In this document: positions 17,007 through 27,600 of the stretch, piece by piece
Layout of the letters: each line of letters starts with the position of its first letter
Position numbering within the stretch: the stretch's first letter is position 1
Assembly (NCBI RefSeq): GCF_024372725.1
Contig: NZ_VOUA01000008.1
Location: 1-64,000, forward strand
Length of the DNA stretch: 64,000 nt
Source: Methanosarcina sp. KYL-1
Lineage (GTDB): Archaea; Halobacteriota; Methanosarcinia; Methanosarcinales; Methanosarcinaceae
Reading direction: 5' to 3'
Notes under the pieces: model-generated
What the model was told of the DNA's origin: nothing
The model's database searches: none
Seen by the model: the letters and a program-made list of their open reading frames with translations, nothing else
Made by a program: the position numbers and the translations under genes

Positions 17007-19553
17007 ATGACCGTAGTCGCATTTGCAGAAAAGAACAAGGCAGCAGCCCAGATAGCCAGCATCCTGGGCGAGGGGGAGGTAGAGAAGATTTCAGTCGAGG
17101 GGCTGCCTGCATACGAGTTCAAGTGGAAAGGGGAAGAGTGGTTCGTGATGGGGCTTTCGGGGCACATCATGAACTATGACTTCCCGGAGCAGTATAACAA
17201 ATGGAACGAGGTTGACCCGGGGGTGCTCCTGGGAGTGGACCCTGAAAAGTTCGTGACCAGGGCAGAGTATGCGTCTGCCATAAAAAAGCTGGCTAAACGG
17301 GCGGACAAAATCATCCTTGCATGCGACTACGACAGGGAAGGGGAAAACATAGGCTTTGAGGCCAAGACCCTGGCCGAGGAGGTCACTAACGTGCCGGTTT
17401 CCAGGGCGCGTTTTTCGGCGCTTTCCCCAAAGGAGGTCAGGAAGGCCTTTGAAACTCCCAACGAACCTGACTATAACATGGCCATGGCTGCGGAAGCCAG
17501 GCAGATCCTGGACCTGAAGATGGGGGCAGCTTTTACCCGTTTCGTTACGCTCTCGGTCCGGGAGCGGGCAAGGACAAAGGACGTGCTTTCCATCGGGCCC
17601 TGCCAGACCCCCACCTGCGGGTTCGTGTACGAGCGGGAAAAGGCAATCCGGGCTTTCGAGGCAAAGGACTTCTGGAAGATTACGGCAATTTTTGCCGCAA
17701 ACGGCGGGGAGTTTGAGGGTACCCACAGGGCAGGAAACATACATGATAAGGAAAAAGCCGCAGAGATTTTCAAGCGGGTGAAAGGGGCAAAAGAAGGGCT
17801 TGTGTTGAAAAAGACGGTCAAGGAATCAAAGACCAGTCCCCCTAACCCTCTCAACACCACAGAGTTTCTGAAACGGGCCTCAAAGTTCCTGGGAGTCAGT
17901 CCGGAAGTAGCCCTGGAAGTGGCCGAGCAGCTTTACCTTGCCGGGTTTACCAGCTACCCCAGGACCGAGACCAACAGGTATGCCGATGACTTCGATTTCA
18001 AGACCCTTGTAACGGAGTTTTCCCGGCAGAAGGAGTACAAACCCTTTGCCGAATCCATCCTCTCAGCCCCGATTGTCCCGAAAAACGGGGAGAAAGACGG
18101 CCACGACCACCCCCCGATCCACCCTATCCGGGGAGCGTCCAGGGGCGAGGTCAGCGGGGCCGTAAACATCCCGCATGCGTCAGAGGTGTACGACCTGATC
18201 GCAAGGCACTTCCTGGCAAACCTGATGCCTGCAGCTACTTTTGAAAAGACCCACCTGCACCTGCTTGTGCAGGACGAGCCTTTCGACTCATCGGGGACGG
18301 TCCAGAAGGACGCGGGCTGGCTCGACGTTTACCCCTTCGAAAATAAAAAGGACAAACTCCTCCCCTATGTGGAGGAGAGGGATAAGCCTGGCATAAAAAA
18401 GCTCAGCAACACAAAGTCAAAGACAAGCCCCCCCAAGAAACTGACCGAAGCCGAACTCCTGACTCTCATGGACAAGAACGGGATAGGGACAAAGGCAACG
18501 GCCCCCACACACATCGAGACCAACAAGAAGCGCGGGTATTTCGAGACCAAAGGAAAGACGGTCTCGATCCTGGACACCGGCTTTACCCTGATGGAGGGCC
18601 TCTCCCTGACCGTGCCCATCCTGGTCAGGCCCGATATCCGGGCGAAGATCGAAGCCCTGATCCAGGAAGTAGAAGACGGGAAAAAGGAGTTCGAAGCAGC
18701 CCTCTCCGAGGGCACGGCCCTGATAAGGGAGATGTACGCCCAGCTTGAGGCAAACAAAAAAGAGCTGACAGCAAGCATTGCGGGCACGATCAAAGATGAA
18801 GCGGCCCTCGAGGACAAGAAAAACTATATCGGGACCTGCAAGGCCTGCGGGCACGTGCTCAAGATCGTGCAGACGGACACCGGCAGGTTCGTGGGCTGCA
18901 CAGGCTACCCCGACTGCAGGAACTCCTACCCCCTCCCGAAAACCGGGGCTCTCTCGATGCTCAGGAGCAAGGAATGCAAAAAAGAAGGGGCTGCGGTCCT
19001 GAAGGTAGGGACAAAGTACAACTGGGCTGTGGGGATCGGGCCCTGCTTTACCTGCGACCTCGAAAAAGAATGCTACCCTCCAGAGATAGTCGGCCCCTGC
19101 CCGAAATGCGACGGGAGCATGTTCCTGCTCACCCTGAAAGACACCCGTTTCCTGGGCTGCACTAAACGCTGCGGGTACTCCCAGTCCGTTCCCAAGACCG
19201 GCAGGCTTACCATGCTCGAAAAGGCCTGCGAGAGCTGCGGCTGGAAACTGTTCAGGCTAAAAGAGCAGGAAGAAGACTCCGAAGAGTTCTGTGTGAACCG
19301 GCGCTGCGAAGAAGGCAGGAAATACTGGAAAAAAGCCGGCCCTGCGGCTCCGGCCGGAACAGGAACATCCGCCAGGCCCGCATCCTCAGCCTCCACCAGG
19401 CCGGCTGCAGGAAAAGCAGCCCCCTTGGGAAGAACGGTAGCAGGAAGAACAGCTGCAGGAAGGACAGCTGCAGGAAGAACAGCTGCAGGCAGAGCAAACT
19501 CAGAAGGGACAAACTCAAGCAGGACAACTACAAGCAGAAAAGAAGACAAATAA
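17007..19553 (+). CDS. topA: DNA topoisomerase I, type IA
   Basis: Relaxes negatively supercoiled DNA by cutting one strand through a tyrosyl phosphodiester. The Toprim domain opens the protein (AFAEKNKAAAQIA with the catalytic Glu; ILACDYDREGENIG with the acidic triad). The active tyrosine lies in AGFTSYPRTETNRY. The 848 residues end with several zinc-ribbon units (C-x2-C...C-x4-5-C pairs from about 610 to 780) and a low-complexity tail with four TAAGR-like repeats encoded by a 15-bp DNA repeat. ATG 17007 overlaps no strong ribosome site. The layout is that of euryarchaeal TopA, not of reverse gyrase or Top3. Confidence 0.95.
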   Translation: MTVVAFAEKNKAAAQIASILGEGEVEKISVEGLPAYEFKWKGEEWFVMGLSGHIMNYDFPEQYNKWNEVDPGVLLGVDPEKFVTRAEYASAIKKLAKRADKIILACDYDREGENIGFEAKTLAEEVTNVPVSRARFSALSPKEVRKAFETPNEPDYNMAMAAEARQILDLKMGAAFTRFVTLSVRERARTKDVLSIGPCQTPTCGFVYEREKAIRAFEAKDFWKITAIFAANGGEFEGTHRAGNIHDKEKAAEIFKRVKGAKEGLVLKKTVKESKTSPPNPLNTTEFLKRASKFLGVSPEVALEVAEQLYLAGFTSYPRTETNRYADDFDFKTLVTEFSRQKEYKPFAESILSAPIVPKNGEKDGHDHPPIHPIRGASRGEVSGAVNIPHASEVYDLIARHFLANLMPAATFEKTHLHLLVQDEPFDSSGTVQKDAGWLDVYPFENKKDKLLPYVEERDKPGIKKLSNTKSKTSPPKKLTEAELLTLMDKNGIGTKATAPTHIETNKKRGYFETKGKTVSILDTGFTLMEGLSLTVPILVRPDIRAKIEALIQEVEDGKKEFEAALSEGTALIREMYAQLEANKKELTASIAGTIKDEAALEDKKNYIGTCKACGHVLKIVQTDTGRFVGCTGYPDCRNSYPLPKTGALSMLRSKECKKEGAAVLKVGTKYNWAVGIGPCFTCDLEKECYPPEIVGPCPKCDGSMFLLTLKDTRFLGCTKRCGYSQSVPKTGRLTMLEKACESCGWKLFRLKEQEEDSEEFCVNRRCEEGRKYWKKAGPAAPAGTGTSARPASSASTRPAAGKAAPLGRTVAGRTAAGRTAAGRTAAGRANSEGTNSSRTTTSRKEDK

Positions 19554-20103
19554 AAAGAGAATCAATAAAATAGAAACACGTACAGCCTGAAAGATACCCA
19601 TTTTCAGATCTCTTTTTTATTTATTGTTGGGAGGCACCGCCAGGCAAGCTGGCTGAGGCACTTTATAAAGCCCGGATTGAAGAACGGTTTCCGGGGTCAA
19701 GGGAAATATTTCTCGGGAAAGGAGAGCCACGGGAAGTTAAGAGCCGAAAAAAATGGCTGAAAAGTAGCAGGTCAAGAAAAGTTGGAGGAAAAGTAGCGGG
19801 TCAAGAAAAGTTAGAGGAAAAGTAGCGGGTCAAGAAAAATTGGAGGAAAAGCAGAGGGTCGGAAAAATTGGAGGAAAAGCAGAGGGCCAGGAAAGGATAG
19901 GCTGAAAGTAGAGCGTCAGGAAAAATTGGCTGGGAAACGGGGAGCCAGGAAAAAAACCAGACTCTAAAGTATCAACTCAAAGCAATGAATGCATAGCTAA
20001 TGGCTGAAAAACGGAGTGCTCTTCCGGCACTTAAGCTAGAGAAAAGAAAGGTTAGAAAATCCTTGCGGATTTTCCCCTGCTTTTGGTATTCGAAACAGAA
20101 AGA
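19554..20103. repeat. Intergenic region with ~30-bp tandem repeat
   Basis: About six degrading copies of a 30-nt purine-rich unit (AAAAGTAGCGGGTCAAGAAA core) run from 19755 to 19950. Between 19950 and 20103 nothing recognisable is seen. Confidence 0.7.
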
Positions 20104-20727
20104 TTATGCTTCGGCAGCTGCGGGTGCTGGTGCAGGTGCTGCTGCGGGCATGAATTCTACTTCGGTCTTCCTGATCTCGACCCTGCGGAGAGGGTAGATG
20201 AACTTGGCCTGTCTGTAGATGCCGGCAGAGAGCCTGCCGAGAATGGCCTCTTCCATGAAGGTTTCGAAGTCTGTTTCGGCTGCACGCCTGATAACGATGT
20301 CAACCATCATTTCCCTGATGGCTTTGATCTGGCTTGAGCGTGCTCTCTTGATGGTGAAGCAGGTGGGCTTTACGCGAATACGGTACCCGTCCTTTGTCTT
20401 GACCTCGACGTTGGCGTCGATCCTGGAGGTCTGCCTCTTCACGATAGAGCGGACGTAGTCCGTGGTGAGTTCGTGGCCGATAAGGCTGGTAGTTGCGGTG
20501 TCCCCGACAACGTTGCTGACCTTGAGAATTACCTTGGTGTTGTTCTTGGTGATGTCGTTGGTGAGTTCCCCAACAGTGGTCTCAACAATGCGCCCCATGA
20601 GCAGGGACGGGTCGCCGGCCATGGTGTTCCCGACAATTGTCCTGTTTAAATAAGAGGGTGCTTCGATGTTGTACCATTCCTTCAATTTCCAGCTGTCAAG
20701 CTTTCTTTGTACTTTCTTCCTTGCCAA
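20104..20727 (-). CDS. rps3ae: Ribosomal protein eS1 (S3Ae)
   Basis: Small-subunit protein shared by archaea and eukaryotes that lies near the mRNA exit channel. The 207 residues match throughout: the basic N-terminus [40 protein letters not shown] and the [19 protein letters not shown] segment. The tail ends in an Ala/Pro-rich run ([13 protein letters not shown]), which is normal for archaeal eS1. In many euryarchaea this gene sits next to uS15, recJ and pcc1; here recJ and pcc1 are 25 kb away. Confidence 0.96.
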   Translation of the reverse strand: MARKKVQRKLDSWKLKEWYNIEAPSYLNRTIVGNTMAGDPSLLMGRIVETTVGELTNDITKNNTKVILKVSNVVGDTATTSLIGHELTTDYVRSIVKRQTSRIDANVEVKTKDGYRIRVKPTCFTIKRARSSQIKAIREMMVDIVIRRAAETDFETFMEEAILGRLSAGIYRQAKFIYPLRRVEIRKTEVEFMPAAAPAPAPAAAEA

Positions 20728-21325
20728 GTGATTCCTCCGAATTGATATTGGATTTTTTATTATTTGATTTACTTAATTTAATTTCAGGTTGGCCCTGTTG
20801 ATCCCTATTTATCCCCTGAAAAAAGGGGCATTGAGTCAGTTCTCTCGTAAGCGATGAGTGTGAACGGTTTGCGATCCGGCGCGATTTGACCGCTGCAAAG
20901 CGCCGCCCTCGCTTAGTTTTCCGCATTGGTTCCGCTAAGGTCCCGCTTAATTCCCATATAAATCCCAGAATCTCCGAGCGTTTCCTCACTCTGATCCCTG
21001 TCTCCCGACAGTTCATGGACACCTGACCGCAAAAATAGGATCCCGAAAAAGACCAGAAGTAGACTCAGAAATTTGCGGATTCTAGCTAGTTAATGGCTCT
21101 CTATACACATCATTTCAGTATATAAAGAAATCGGTCAAAACCCTCTCTCCGACTGTCCGCCGAAGCGGGAACAGGGCCAGGAAAGAAAAAACGGATTTAA
21201 AGGAAAAAAGCCGCCTGGCTTAAAGCAAGCAGCCAGGGGCAAACTGATGGCCAGGGCAAACAGGCGGCTTAAGGCAAACCAGCTGCCTGGCAACCGGCTG
21301 CCTGAAGTACACCTGTCCTGACGGC
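20728..21325. other. Upstream region of eS1 and downstream region of serS
   Basis: A GC-rich block at about 20815-20960 contains several short inverted repeats (for example CGGCGCGATTTGACCGCTGC-type pairing) and may be a structured leader of the eS1 mRNA. At 21211-21268 GCCGCCTG and CAGGCGGC enclose degenerate CCAGG repeats just past the serS stop, possibly a terminator. An open frame at 20696-21022 looks non-coding in composition. Confidence 0.35.
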
Positions 21326-22840
21326 TTAGAGGAAGCGGATCCCCTTCGGCAGTTCGCCCAGTCTCTTCCTGAATTCTTCAGGCCAGTTCTCAGGGTCAAG
21401 CCCCTTCTGGGCCAGGAATACGGCAGCCCAGCGTTCGAGCCCGACACCCGAGCAGCCGGACCAGAGTTCTTCTCCGGACTGCAGTTTTACGTTGAAGCCC
21501 TTGGGGTACTTGTCCCCGTTGATACTCACATTCTGGAACTCGAGCCATTCCCCGTCCTCCCCGCGGTAGGGAAGGCAAGCCTCGTAGTCGGTAGTCCCTA
21601 CGACATTGCCTTCGGCAAGGCCGAGCAGCCCTTCCTGGGCCATGAACCAGGGAGTAACTTTTGCTTTCCTCCACTCGATGTCCAGGATCTCGTTGAAAAT
21701 GTGCATGTAGCGCTCGTGGAGCTCTTCTGCGGCCTTTACGACCTGCTCTTTTGTGCCGAGCCAGAGGATCTCGACCCTGTGGAACTCGTCCACCCGCTCG
21801 ATCCCGTGGATGCCTCCGCTCTCGTACCTGTGGGAGGTCCCGGACCGGTCAAAGACCCTGATAGGGATTTCTTCGTTCGGAAGGGTCTCTCCTGCCACAA
21901 AGCCCCAGAAAGGCGGGCACTGGGCATAGCACATGCCGCCGATAGGCTCGCCAATCTTTTCCTTGATGAGCTTGGTCGGCACCTCGTGGGTTACCTTGTA
22001 GTAGTCGGCGACCTCTTCCCAGTACTCGGGGTCCCTGGTCTGCGGGGGGCATACATAATATATCTCAGGATAGACACCCTTGGCGTGCCCGGACTTCATC
22101 CAGACGTCCCAGGTGACCATCTTCGGGAAGATCATTTCCCTGTACCCGAGGGGCTGCAGGAGTTCCTCGTACACGATCTTCTCGAAAGTCCTGAACACTT
22201 TCGTGGACTGCGGCCCGTGGATCCACTGCCCGCGGCTCGACCCTCTCTTGAGCCAGCCTTCCTTCATCATGGCCTGGGTCGGGTCTTCCGTGAAGGGGTG
22301 CTCCATTGGCTCCCTCTGCCAGAGCAGGTTCCAGTGCTCGGCCTTTGCCCCGTACTTCGCAGCCTCGATCTTCTCTTCAAGGAGCGTGAGAATCCTGTCA
22401 GGTACGCGGTTCTTCATATCCGCCTCCCCTACCTCAAGCTCAAGGACAATTCCGCCCTCAACGTTCTGCATGCTCCTTATATACGGGACCTTAAGTTCCT
22501 TTAACTCCCGTTCCGAAGGCACCTGGATGACAAAAGACTCGACCTCAATGCCCCGGATCCCTATCTTGAAATCCTTTCCGAGCTTTTCAGCAAGCGCCTT
22601 CTTGAGCCTGAACACGGCATCGTGCACCCTCACATACCTTCCGGAGTCAAGGGTAAGCTCGATCCTGTCTTCCCCGAGCTGCCATTCAGTAACCAGCGCT
22701 CCCTGTCCTTCAGGCGCCCCTTTTGTGAGAAGTGTCCTGTTTGCCTCTTCAAATAACGCAGCCACAGCTTCCATTGCGGGGGCCGGGTCTGCACTTGTTT
22801 TAAAATAAGCTTTGAGATTGAACTCTAATTCCAAAGTCAT
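21326..22840 (-). CDS. serS: Seryl-tRNA synthetase, methanogen type (SerRS2)
   Basis: Charges tRNA-Ser with serine. The 504-residue protein is the rare zinc-dependent class II form found only in some methanogens. The three zinc ligands of M. barkeri SerRS (Cys306, Glu355, Cys461) map with a constant +2 shift to Cys308 (YAQCPPFW), Glu357 (FHRVEILW) and Cys463 ([11 protein letters not shown]). The last segment is also motif 3, and [23 protein letters not shown] is motif 2. The idiosyncratic N-terminal tRNA-binding domain occupies roughly residues 1-165. Monocistronic. Confidence 0.97.
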   Translation of the reverse strand: MTLELEFNLKAYFKTSADPAPAMEAVAALFEEANRTLLTKGAPEGQGALVTEWQLGEDRIELTLDSGRYVRVHDAVFRLKKALAEKLGKDFKIGIRGIEVESFVIQVPSERELKELKVPYIRSMQNVEGGIVLELEVGEADMKNRVPDRILTLLEEKIEAAKYGAKAEHWNLLWQREPMEHPFTEDPTQAMMKEGWLKRGSSRGQWIHGPQSTKVFRTFEKIVYEELLQPLGYREMIFPKMVTWDVWMKSGHAKGVYPEIYYVCPPQTRDPEYWEEVADYYKVTHEVPTKLIKEKIGEPIGGMCYAQCPPFWGFVAGETLPNEEIPIRVFDRSGTSHRYESGGIHGIERVDEFHRVEILWLGTKEQVVKAAEELHERYMHIFNEILDIEWRKAKVTPWFMAQEGLLGLAEGNVVGTTDYEACLPYRGEDGEWLEFQNVSINGDKYPKGFNVKLQSGEELWSGCSGVGLERWAAVFLAQKGLDPENWPEEFRKRLGELPKGIRFL

Positions 22841-23008
22841 GGCCTCTTCTGTAGTGGTTAGTTGGATAAGTTGGAGAATTATATTAGTGTAAATAATATG
22901 TATGGGGTTTATAGTTTGCTATTTTTTGGTGAATTTCGTGTTTTGATGGAGTTGGAGGTTTAAAAATGTTGTCATGGATAGGCAGGTAGCAGGAGATAAA
23001 AGGAGATA

Positions 23009-23131
23009 CGTGAACTACCCCTCCCTAAAACCTTTGCCTGACGGCTCAGGTTTTTAAGGAAGGGGCTTCCTGCTTCATTCCCCGGAGTAAGCTCCGCAAG
23101 TCCACAGGCTCTTCCCCACGTTCCGCAGGTG
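23009..23131 (-). ncRNA. Candidate omega RNA (TnpB guide RNA) scaffold
   Basis: The sequence from the tnpB stop to the right end can fold into consecutive hairpins and ends at the element border, as in characterised IS605 elements, where the guide segment lies just beyond the end (here about 22985-23008). Assigned by position and shape only. Confidence 0.5.
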
Positions 23132-24247
23132 TCAAGTTACAATCAGATTTTGAGCTTGAAGTGCAAATTTTTTGATATTAATAGCGGCATTTATGTCCCT
23201 GTCATGTTTTGTTTTACACCCAGGGCACTCCCATTCTCTAACATCCAGAGTTATTTTTGAATTGTGATACCCGCAAACGTTACAAAGCTTTGTTGATGGC
23301 TCAAATCTCCCTATCCTTAACAGGGTTTTTCCGAACCATTCAGCTTTATACACTAACTTTGTAACAAAACTGCTCCATGAAGAATCACTTATTGCCTGTG
23401 CAAGATGATGGTTTTTAAGCATACCGTTAACGTTTAACGTTTCCACAGCTATTGCTTGGTTCTCGCATATAAGTTTAGAGGAAAGTTGGTGCTGGAAATC
23501 GTTTCGCTGGTTGCGGATTTTTTCGTGGAGTTTGGCAAGCCTTAATCTGGCTTTTTCCCTGTTCTTTGAACCTTTCGGTTTTTTGCTTACTCTTTTTTGC
23601 AGGACTTTCAGGCGTTTCAGAGAGTTTTTCAGGTACTCAGGATTCTCTATTTTTTCTCCTGTTGAGAGAACTGCAAAATCCTTGATACCCACGTCAACCC
23701 CTACAGTTGTATCAGCAGAAAATTCCTGTTTTTCGGGCAACTCTTCACCATTATCCACAAGAATACTGATATAGTAGATTTCAGTGGAGGTTCTGGAAAC
23801 AGTTGCTGTTTTTAGTTTTCCCTCAAACCTCTGGTGGAGAACTGCTTTAACTTTACCGATTTTAGGGAGTTTGACAACGTTATTCTCAAAATCGACAGTG
23901 TAGTGTTGAAGGATAGGAAAAGACTGTATGGGGTTCTTTCTTGATTTGAAATTAGGAAAACCATTATTTTCCCTGAAAAACCTAGTAAAGGCGGAATCTA
24001 AGTTTTTCGTCATTCCCTGCAATGACTGTGAATTTACTTTCTTAAGCCATTCATGTTCTTTTTTCAGTTCACGAAGCCGTTTGTTCAGGTCATACTGGGA
24101 TAGGGATTTCCCGTCCTGCTCGTAAGATTTGATTTTCTGTTCTAAAGCCCAGTTATAGACGAACCTGCAGCTACCAATATGGTTAGCTATCATGGTTTTT
24201 TGTTCGGCTGCAGGATACAACCTGAATTTATAGGCTTTTAACATCAT
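23132..24247 (-). CDS. tnpB: TnpB, RNA-guided endonuclease of an IS1341-type element
   Basis: A 371-residue OrfB/TnpB with helix-turn-helix N-terminus (AYKFRLYPAAEQ) and a RuvC nuclease split by a zinc finger. The catalytic triad is complete: Asp185 in VGVDVGIKDFAV, Glu269 in AIAVETLNV and Asp351 in HDRDINAA. The zinc ligands are CNVC (322, 325) and CPGC (341, 344). Length and residue spacing agree with ISDra2 TnpB (Asp191, Glu278, Asp361), so this copy looks active. It acts as an RNA-guided DNA nuclease that helps the element persist. The intact frame and residues imply recent arrival or selection. Confidence 0.95.
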   Translation of the reverse strand: MMLKAYKFRLYPAAEQKTMIANHIGSCRFVYNWALEQKIKSYEQDGKSLSQYDLNKRLRELKKEHEWLKKVNSQSLQGMTKNLDSAFTRFFRENNGFPNFKSRKNPIQSFPILQHYTVDFENNVVKLPKIGKVKAVLHQRFEGKLKTATVSRTSTEIYYISILVDNGEELPEKQEFSADTTVGVDVGIKDFAVLSTGEKIENPEYLKNSLKRLKVLQKRVSKKPKGSKNREKARLRLAKLHEKIRNQRNDFQHQLSSKLICENQAIAVETLNVNGMLKNHHLAQAISDSSWSSFVTKLVYKAEWFGKTLLRIGRFEPSTKLCNVCGYHNSKITLDVREWECPGCKTKHDRDINAAINIKKFALQAQNLIVT

Positions 24248-24627
24248 ATTACCAAACGTTTTACGAATTTATATGTATATAGGCAAGTTAACTAATCGTA
24301 GTGCCGGGAAGTGGACGGCTTTCATCCCCTCCCTGCCATTTCCGGCAAAGCCGGAACTAACGAGGAAGGGGCCTTCTCGCCTTAAGAGATAAAAGACAGA
24401 GTTGAAAGATAAACATCATCCGGATTCCACAAGGATTCCACATGGATTCAGGGAACGGGCACGACCCGGGATTTTCAAAGTTCTCAGCAGGCGTTTTCAG
24501 ATCTCTGCATTTCATTTTTGCAGCCAACCCGGAGATAAATGCTAAAAAATATAAATCATAAACGTGATTCGTGTCCTAACCCTCAAGTATATTTTACAAG
24601 TAATTATTATCGCGTTACCGGGATTCG
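24248..24627. other. Region upstream of tnpB with a scaffold-like hairpin
   Basis: At 24331-24377 a stem CCCCTCCCT...AGGAAGGGG encloses TTCCGGC-AAA-GCCGGAA, followed by CCTTCTCGCC. The outer stem copies that of the right end at 23021-23065. The rest (24380-24627) holds GGATTCCACA direct repeats and AT-rich sequence before the helicase gene. Confidence 0.5.
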
Positions 24628-27600
24628 ATGATAAAACACAACTTAAGCCCCTCACTGATTGCCAGGTTTTTTTACCACAACTGCGAACGCTATCTCCGAT
24701 TCCACGCTACACCCCTGCAGGCACGGGAGAGAGCAGGAATCCCGAAAGCCGACCAGAACCGGAACCCTGTTACAAAAGCCCTCCTGGAGGCAGGGAACAG
24801 ATGGGAAGAAACTGTAATTCTCAACAAACTGAAGGACAATGTAATAATTCCGGCAGGTGAAGGGGCCCTTCATGAAAGGTCGCACCCGATAGGAACAAGC
24901 CTTGAAATTTTCAGGAAACTGAAGAAGGGAGATTCAGTTTACCAGCCGACAATTTCGGTTTCTCCCCGGTTCTACCGGAAGTATGATTTATCGCCCGATA
25001 CCTGCCATTTCTCCGCCTGCAGGCCTGACCTGATCAGGGTTGTCGAAAAAAAGCCTGAGGGGCTTTGCCTGCAGGTAATTGACGTAAAGGCAAGCGAGGA
25101 ACTGAGTACAAGCCACAGGATCCAGGCTACCCTGTACGCCCTGATGATGAAGGACGTGCTGGAAACAAACGATACCGGTGTGGAGGTGGACCTGGACCGG
25201 GCAGGGATCTGGCTTTCCGGGCAGGACGAGCCGGAACTTTTCAGGCTGGACTTCAACATCAGGATAATTGAGGAGTTTTTGCACTCCCGCCTGCCAAAAA
25301 TCCTCAACTCTCCCCTCAAAAACATACCCTGGCACGTCTATTCCCGCTGCGAATTATGCGATTTTTACGAATACTGCAGGAAAGAGGCTGAAGAGGCTAA
25401 TTCAGTATCCCTGGTGCCTTACCTTTCGGTCAGCGGGAGAAACTACCTCCGGGAAGCTGAGTGGGAGCGGGATAACTCTGCTTCAAACAAAAAAACCTCA
25501 AACAAACAGCCCTCAAACGACCAGCCCTCAAACAAACAGCCCTCAAACAAACAAACCTCAAACAAACAGCCCTCAAACAAACAAACCTCAAACAACCTAA
25601 CTTCAAACAACCTAACTTCAATTAACTCCCTGGATGAACTGGAAACTTTTCTGAACAAACAGGGTTCCGACGAGATCCTGGATAAATGCGGGTCCCTGCG
25701 AAACAAAGGGGATTTTTTGCGTAATACGGTTAAAGCCCTGAAAGAAAAGGAAGTCGTACTCAACAGGGGAGTTTCCCTTGCCCTCCCCAAGAACGAGGAC
25801 GTAAGCATTTTCATAACCCTTCAAAAAGACCCTGTTTCAGGCCAGGTCTATACCGCCGGGTTCAGGCGCTTCAAGGGAAAAGCCGTTTACGGAAATGCAG
25901 TGAACGAGCGCATCTATGTGGCGGAAAGCCCTGAAAAATGCGCCGAGGTCCAGAGGAATTTCCTGACGGATTTGTTTGAGGAACTGAGAACCCTTCACGA
26001 CTACAACGACAATTACAACGATGAACTTGACTGGAAAGAGCAAAAATCCCTGCAAACCTACGTTTATGACGGCTATGAACTTGACCTCTTCAGGGAACTG
26101 CTCAAGGAAGCCGTAAAAAATGCAGAGCTTGCGCCAACCGCCCTTGAGCTGCTCTTCTATTTCCAGGACCCTGCCCTGTCCGGAGGAAAGAAACACCCCT
26201 TTTCCGGAGTGTCTTTCCCGCTTATCGTGCTGACAAATGAGGTACGGAAACTTGTAAGCCTTCCAATTCCGTTTTCCCTCCGGCTCCCGGAAGTTGCCGA
26301 AGCCCTGCCTGCACCGGGCCTGGACTTTAAAATCAACCCGAGCAACCTCTTCTGGTTTGAGCACAGCAACGCCATGAAAAGCGACGCGATCTCGATGGCC
26401 TGGGAAGGCAGCCGGCCCGAAGCCGTGGACTGGGTCAAAAAGGAACTCTCGATGAGGCTTCTAGCTGCAAGCAGCGTCCTTGACGGGCTCCGCGCAAAAG
26501 CCGGGGCTTCCCTGGTCTCCTGGGCTTCGAAGTTCCGGATCCCTGCAGCCCGGAAGTACAACTACCCCGAAGTTTCGCAGATGACTTTCATCACCCGCTA
26601 CGAATCCTACCTCAGGAACCTGGAGACCCGGGAAAGGCGCAGCCTGCCCCCGGAAGAAAGGATAAAAGAAGGGATCAGCGTCCCCCTCCAGTATCTTGAG
26701 CAAAACTTATGGAAGGTAACTTCGGACCTGGACTCCTCCGTATTCGAACAAAACGAAAACATCAGCTACCTCCTCGTCCCCAGGGGCGAAGCCGGCGAAA
26801 AAGCCCAGCTCACCTTTGACGACTACAAATACAGGACAAACCTCAGGAACCCACCCAAAGGCGAAATCTGCTTTGCAGCGGTGAACAGGAAAATCAAAAA
26901 CGAAAAGACCGGGAAATTAACGGGCCTCTTCCTTGAGGTCTCATATAACGATTCTTATAACACCACATTTAACGACTTCTCAAATGGCTCTTCGAATGGC
27001 TCTTCGAATGGTTCTTTTAATGGTTCTTTTAATGGCTTCTCGAATGGCTCCTCTAAAGAAGCCAGGAAGCCCTTCAAAACAGGGGACGAAGCCGTACTCC
27101 ATATCCGGTTTACCGACTTTTCCTCGGAAAGGATAATTGACCGGCTCACCGAACTCGACGAACAGCTGGAGCACGACTTTATCCGCCTCCTCCGGGACCC
27201 CAAAAAGTTTGCAGCCCGAATCCGTGAGCCAGGCCCGTTTTTCGAAAACGCCCGGAACTACGCTGCCGAATCAGGCTTTACGGACAGCCAGAAAAAAACC
27301 TTTGGCCACATGCTCGAAAACCGCCTAACGCTGGTATGGGGCCCCCCGGGCACAGGGAAAACCTACTTCCTTGCCAGGGCAATCCTCAACATCATCAAAG
27401 CAAAAATGGAGCAGGGAGAAAAGGTCCACGTTGCCGTTACAGCCTTTACCCACTCCGCAATCGAAAACCTGCTCATAAAAATCCAGGAATTTGCAGAAGG
27501 TGAAGGGATTGCAGGGAAACTTGAGATTTACAAATTGAAAGACATAAAGACCGGCAGAGGCCAGAAAACCTTAAAAGTCCAGTCCGAATACGAAATCCAG

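Larger units (their letters stand above)
23009..24247 (-). mobile_element. IS1341-type element (IS605 superfamily, tnpB only)
   Basis: The TnpB gene plus a 120-nt downstream region. Read on the minus strand this region runs through hairpins GCGGAGCTTACTCCG and CAGGAAGCCCCTTCC and ends in AGGGAGGGGTAGTTCACG, the usual shape of an IS200/IS605 right end that also encodes the TnpB guide RNA (omega RNA). No tnpA (Y1 transposase) is present, so mobility would need one in trans. The left boundary was not resolved. Confidence 0.75.

Noticed and set aside
20696-21022. 108-codon minus-strand frame upstream of eS1
   Set aside because: Composition is non-coding, it overlaps the start of eS1, and the block looks more like structured RNA.
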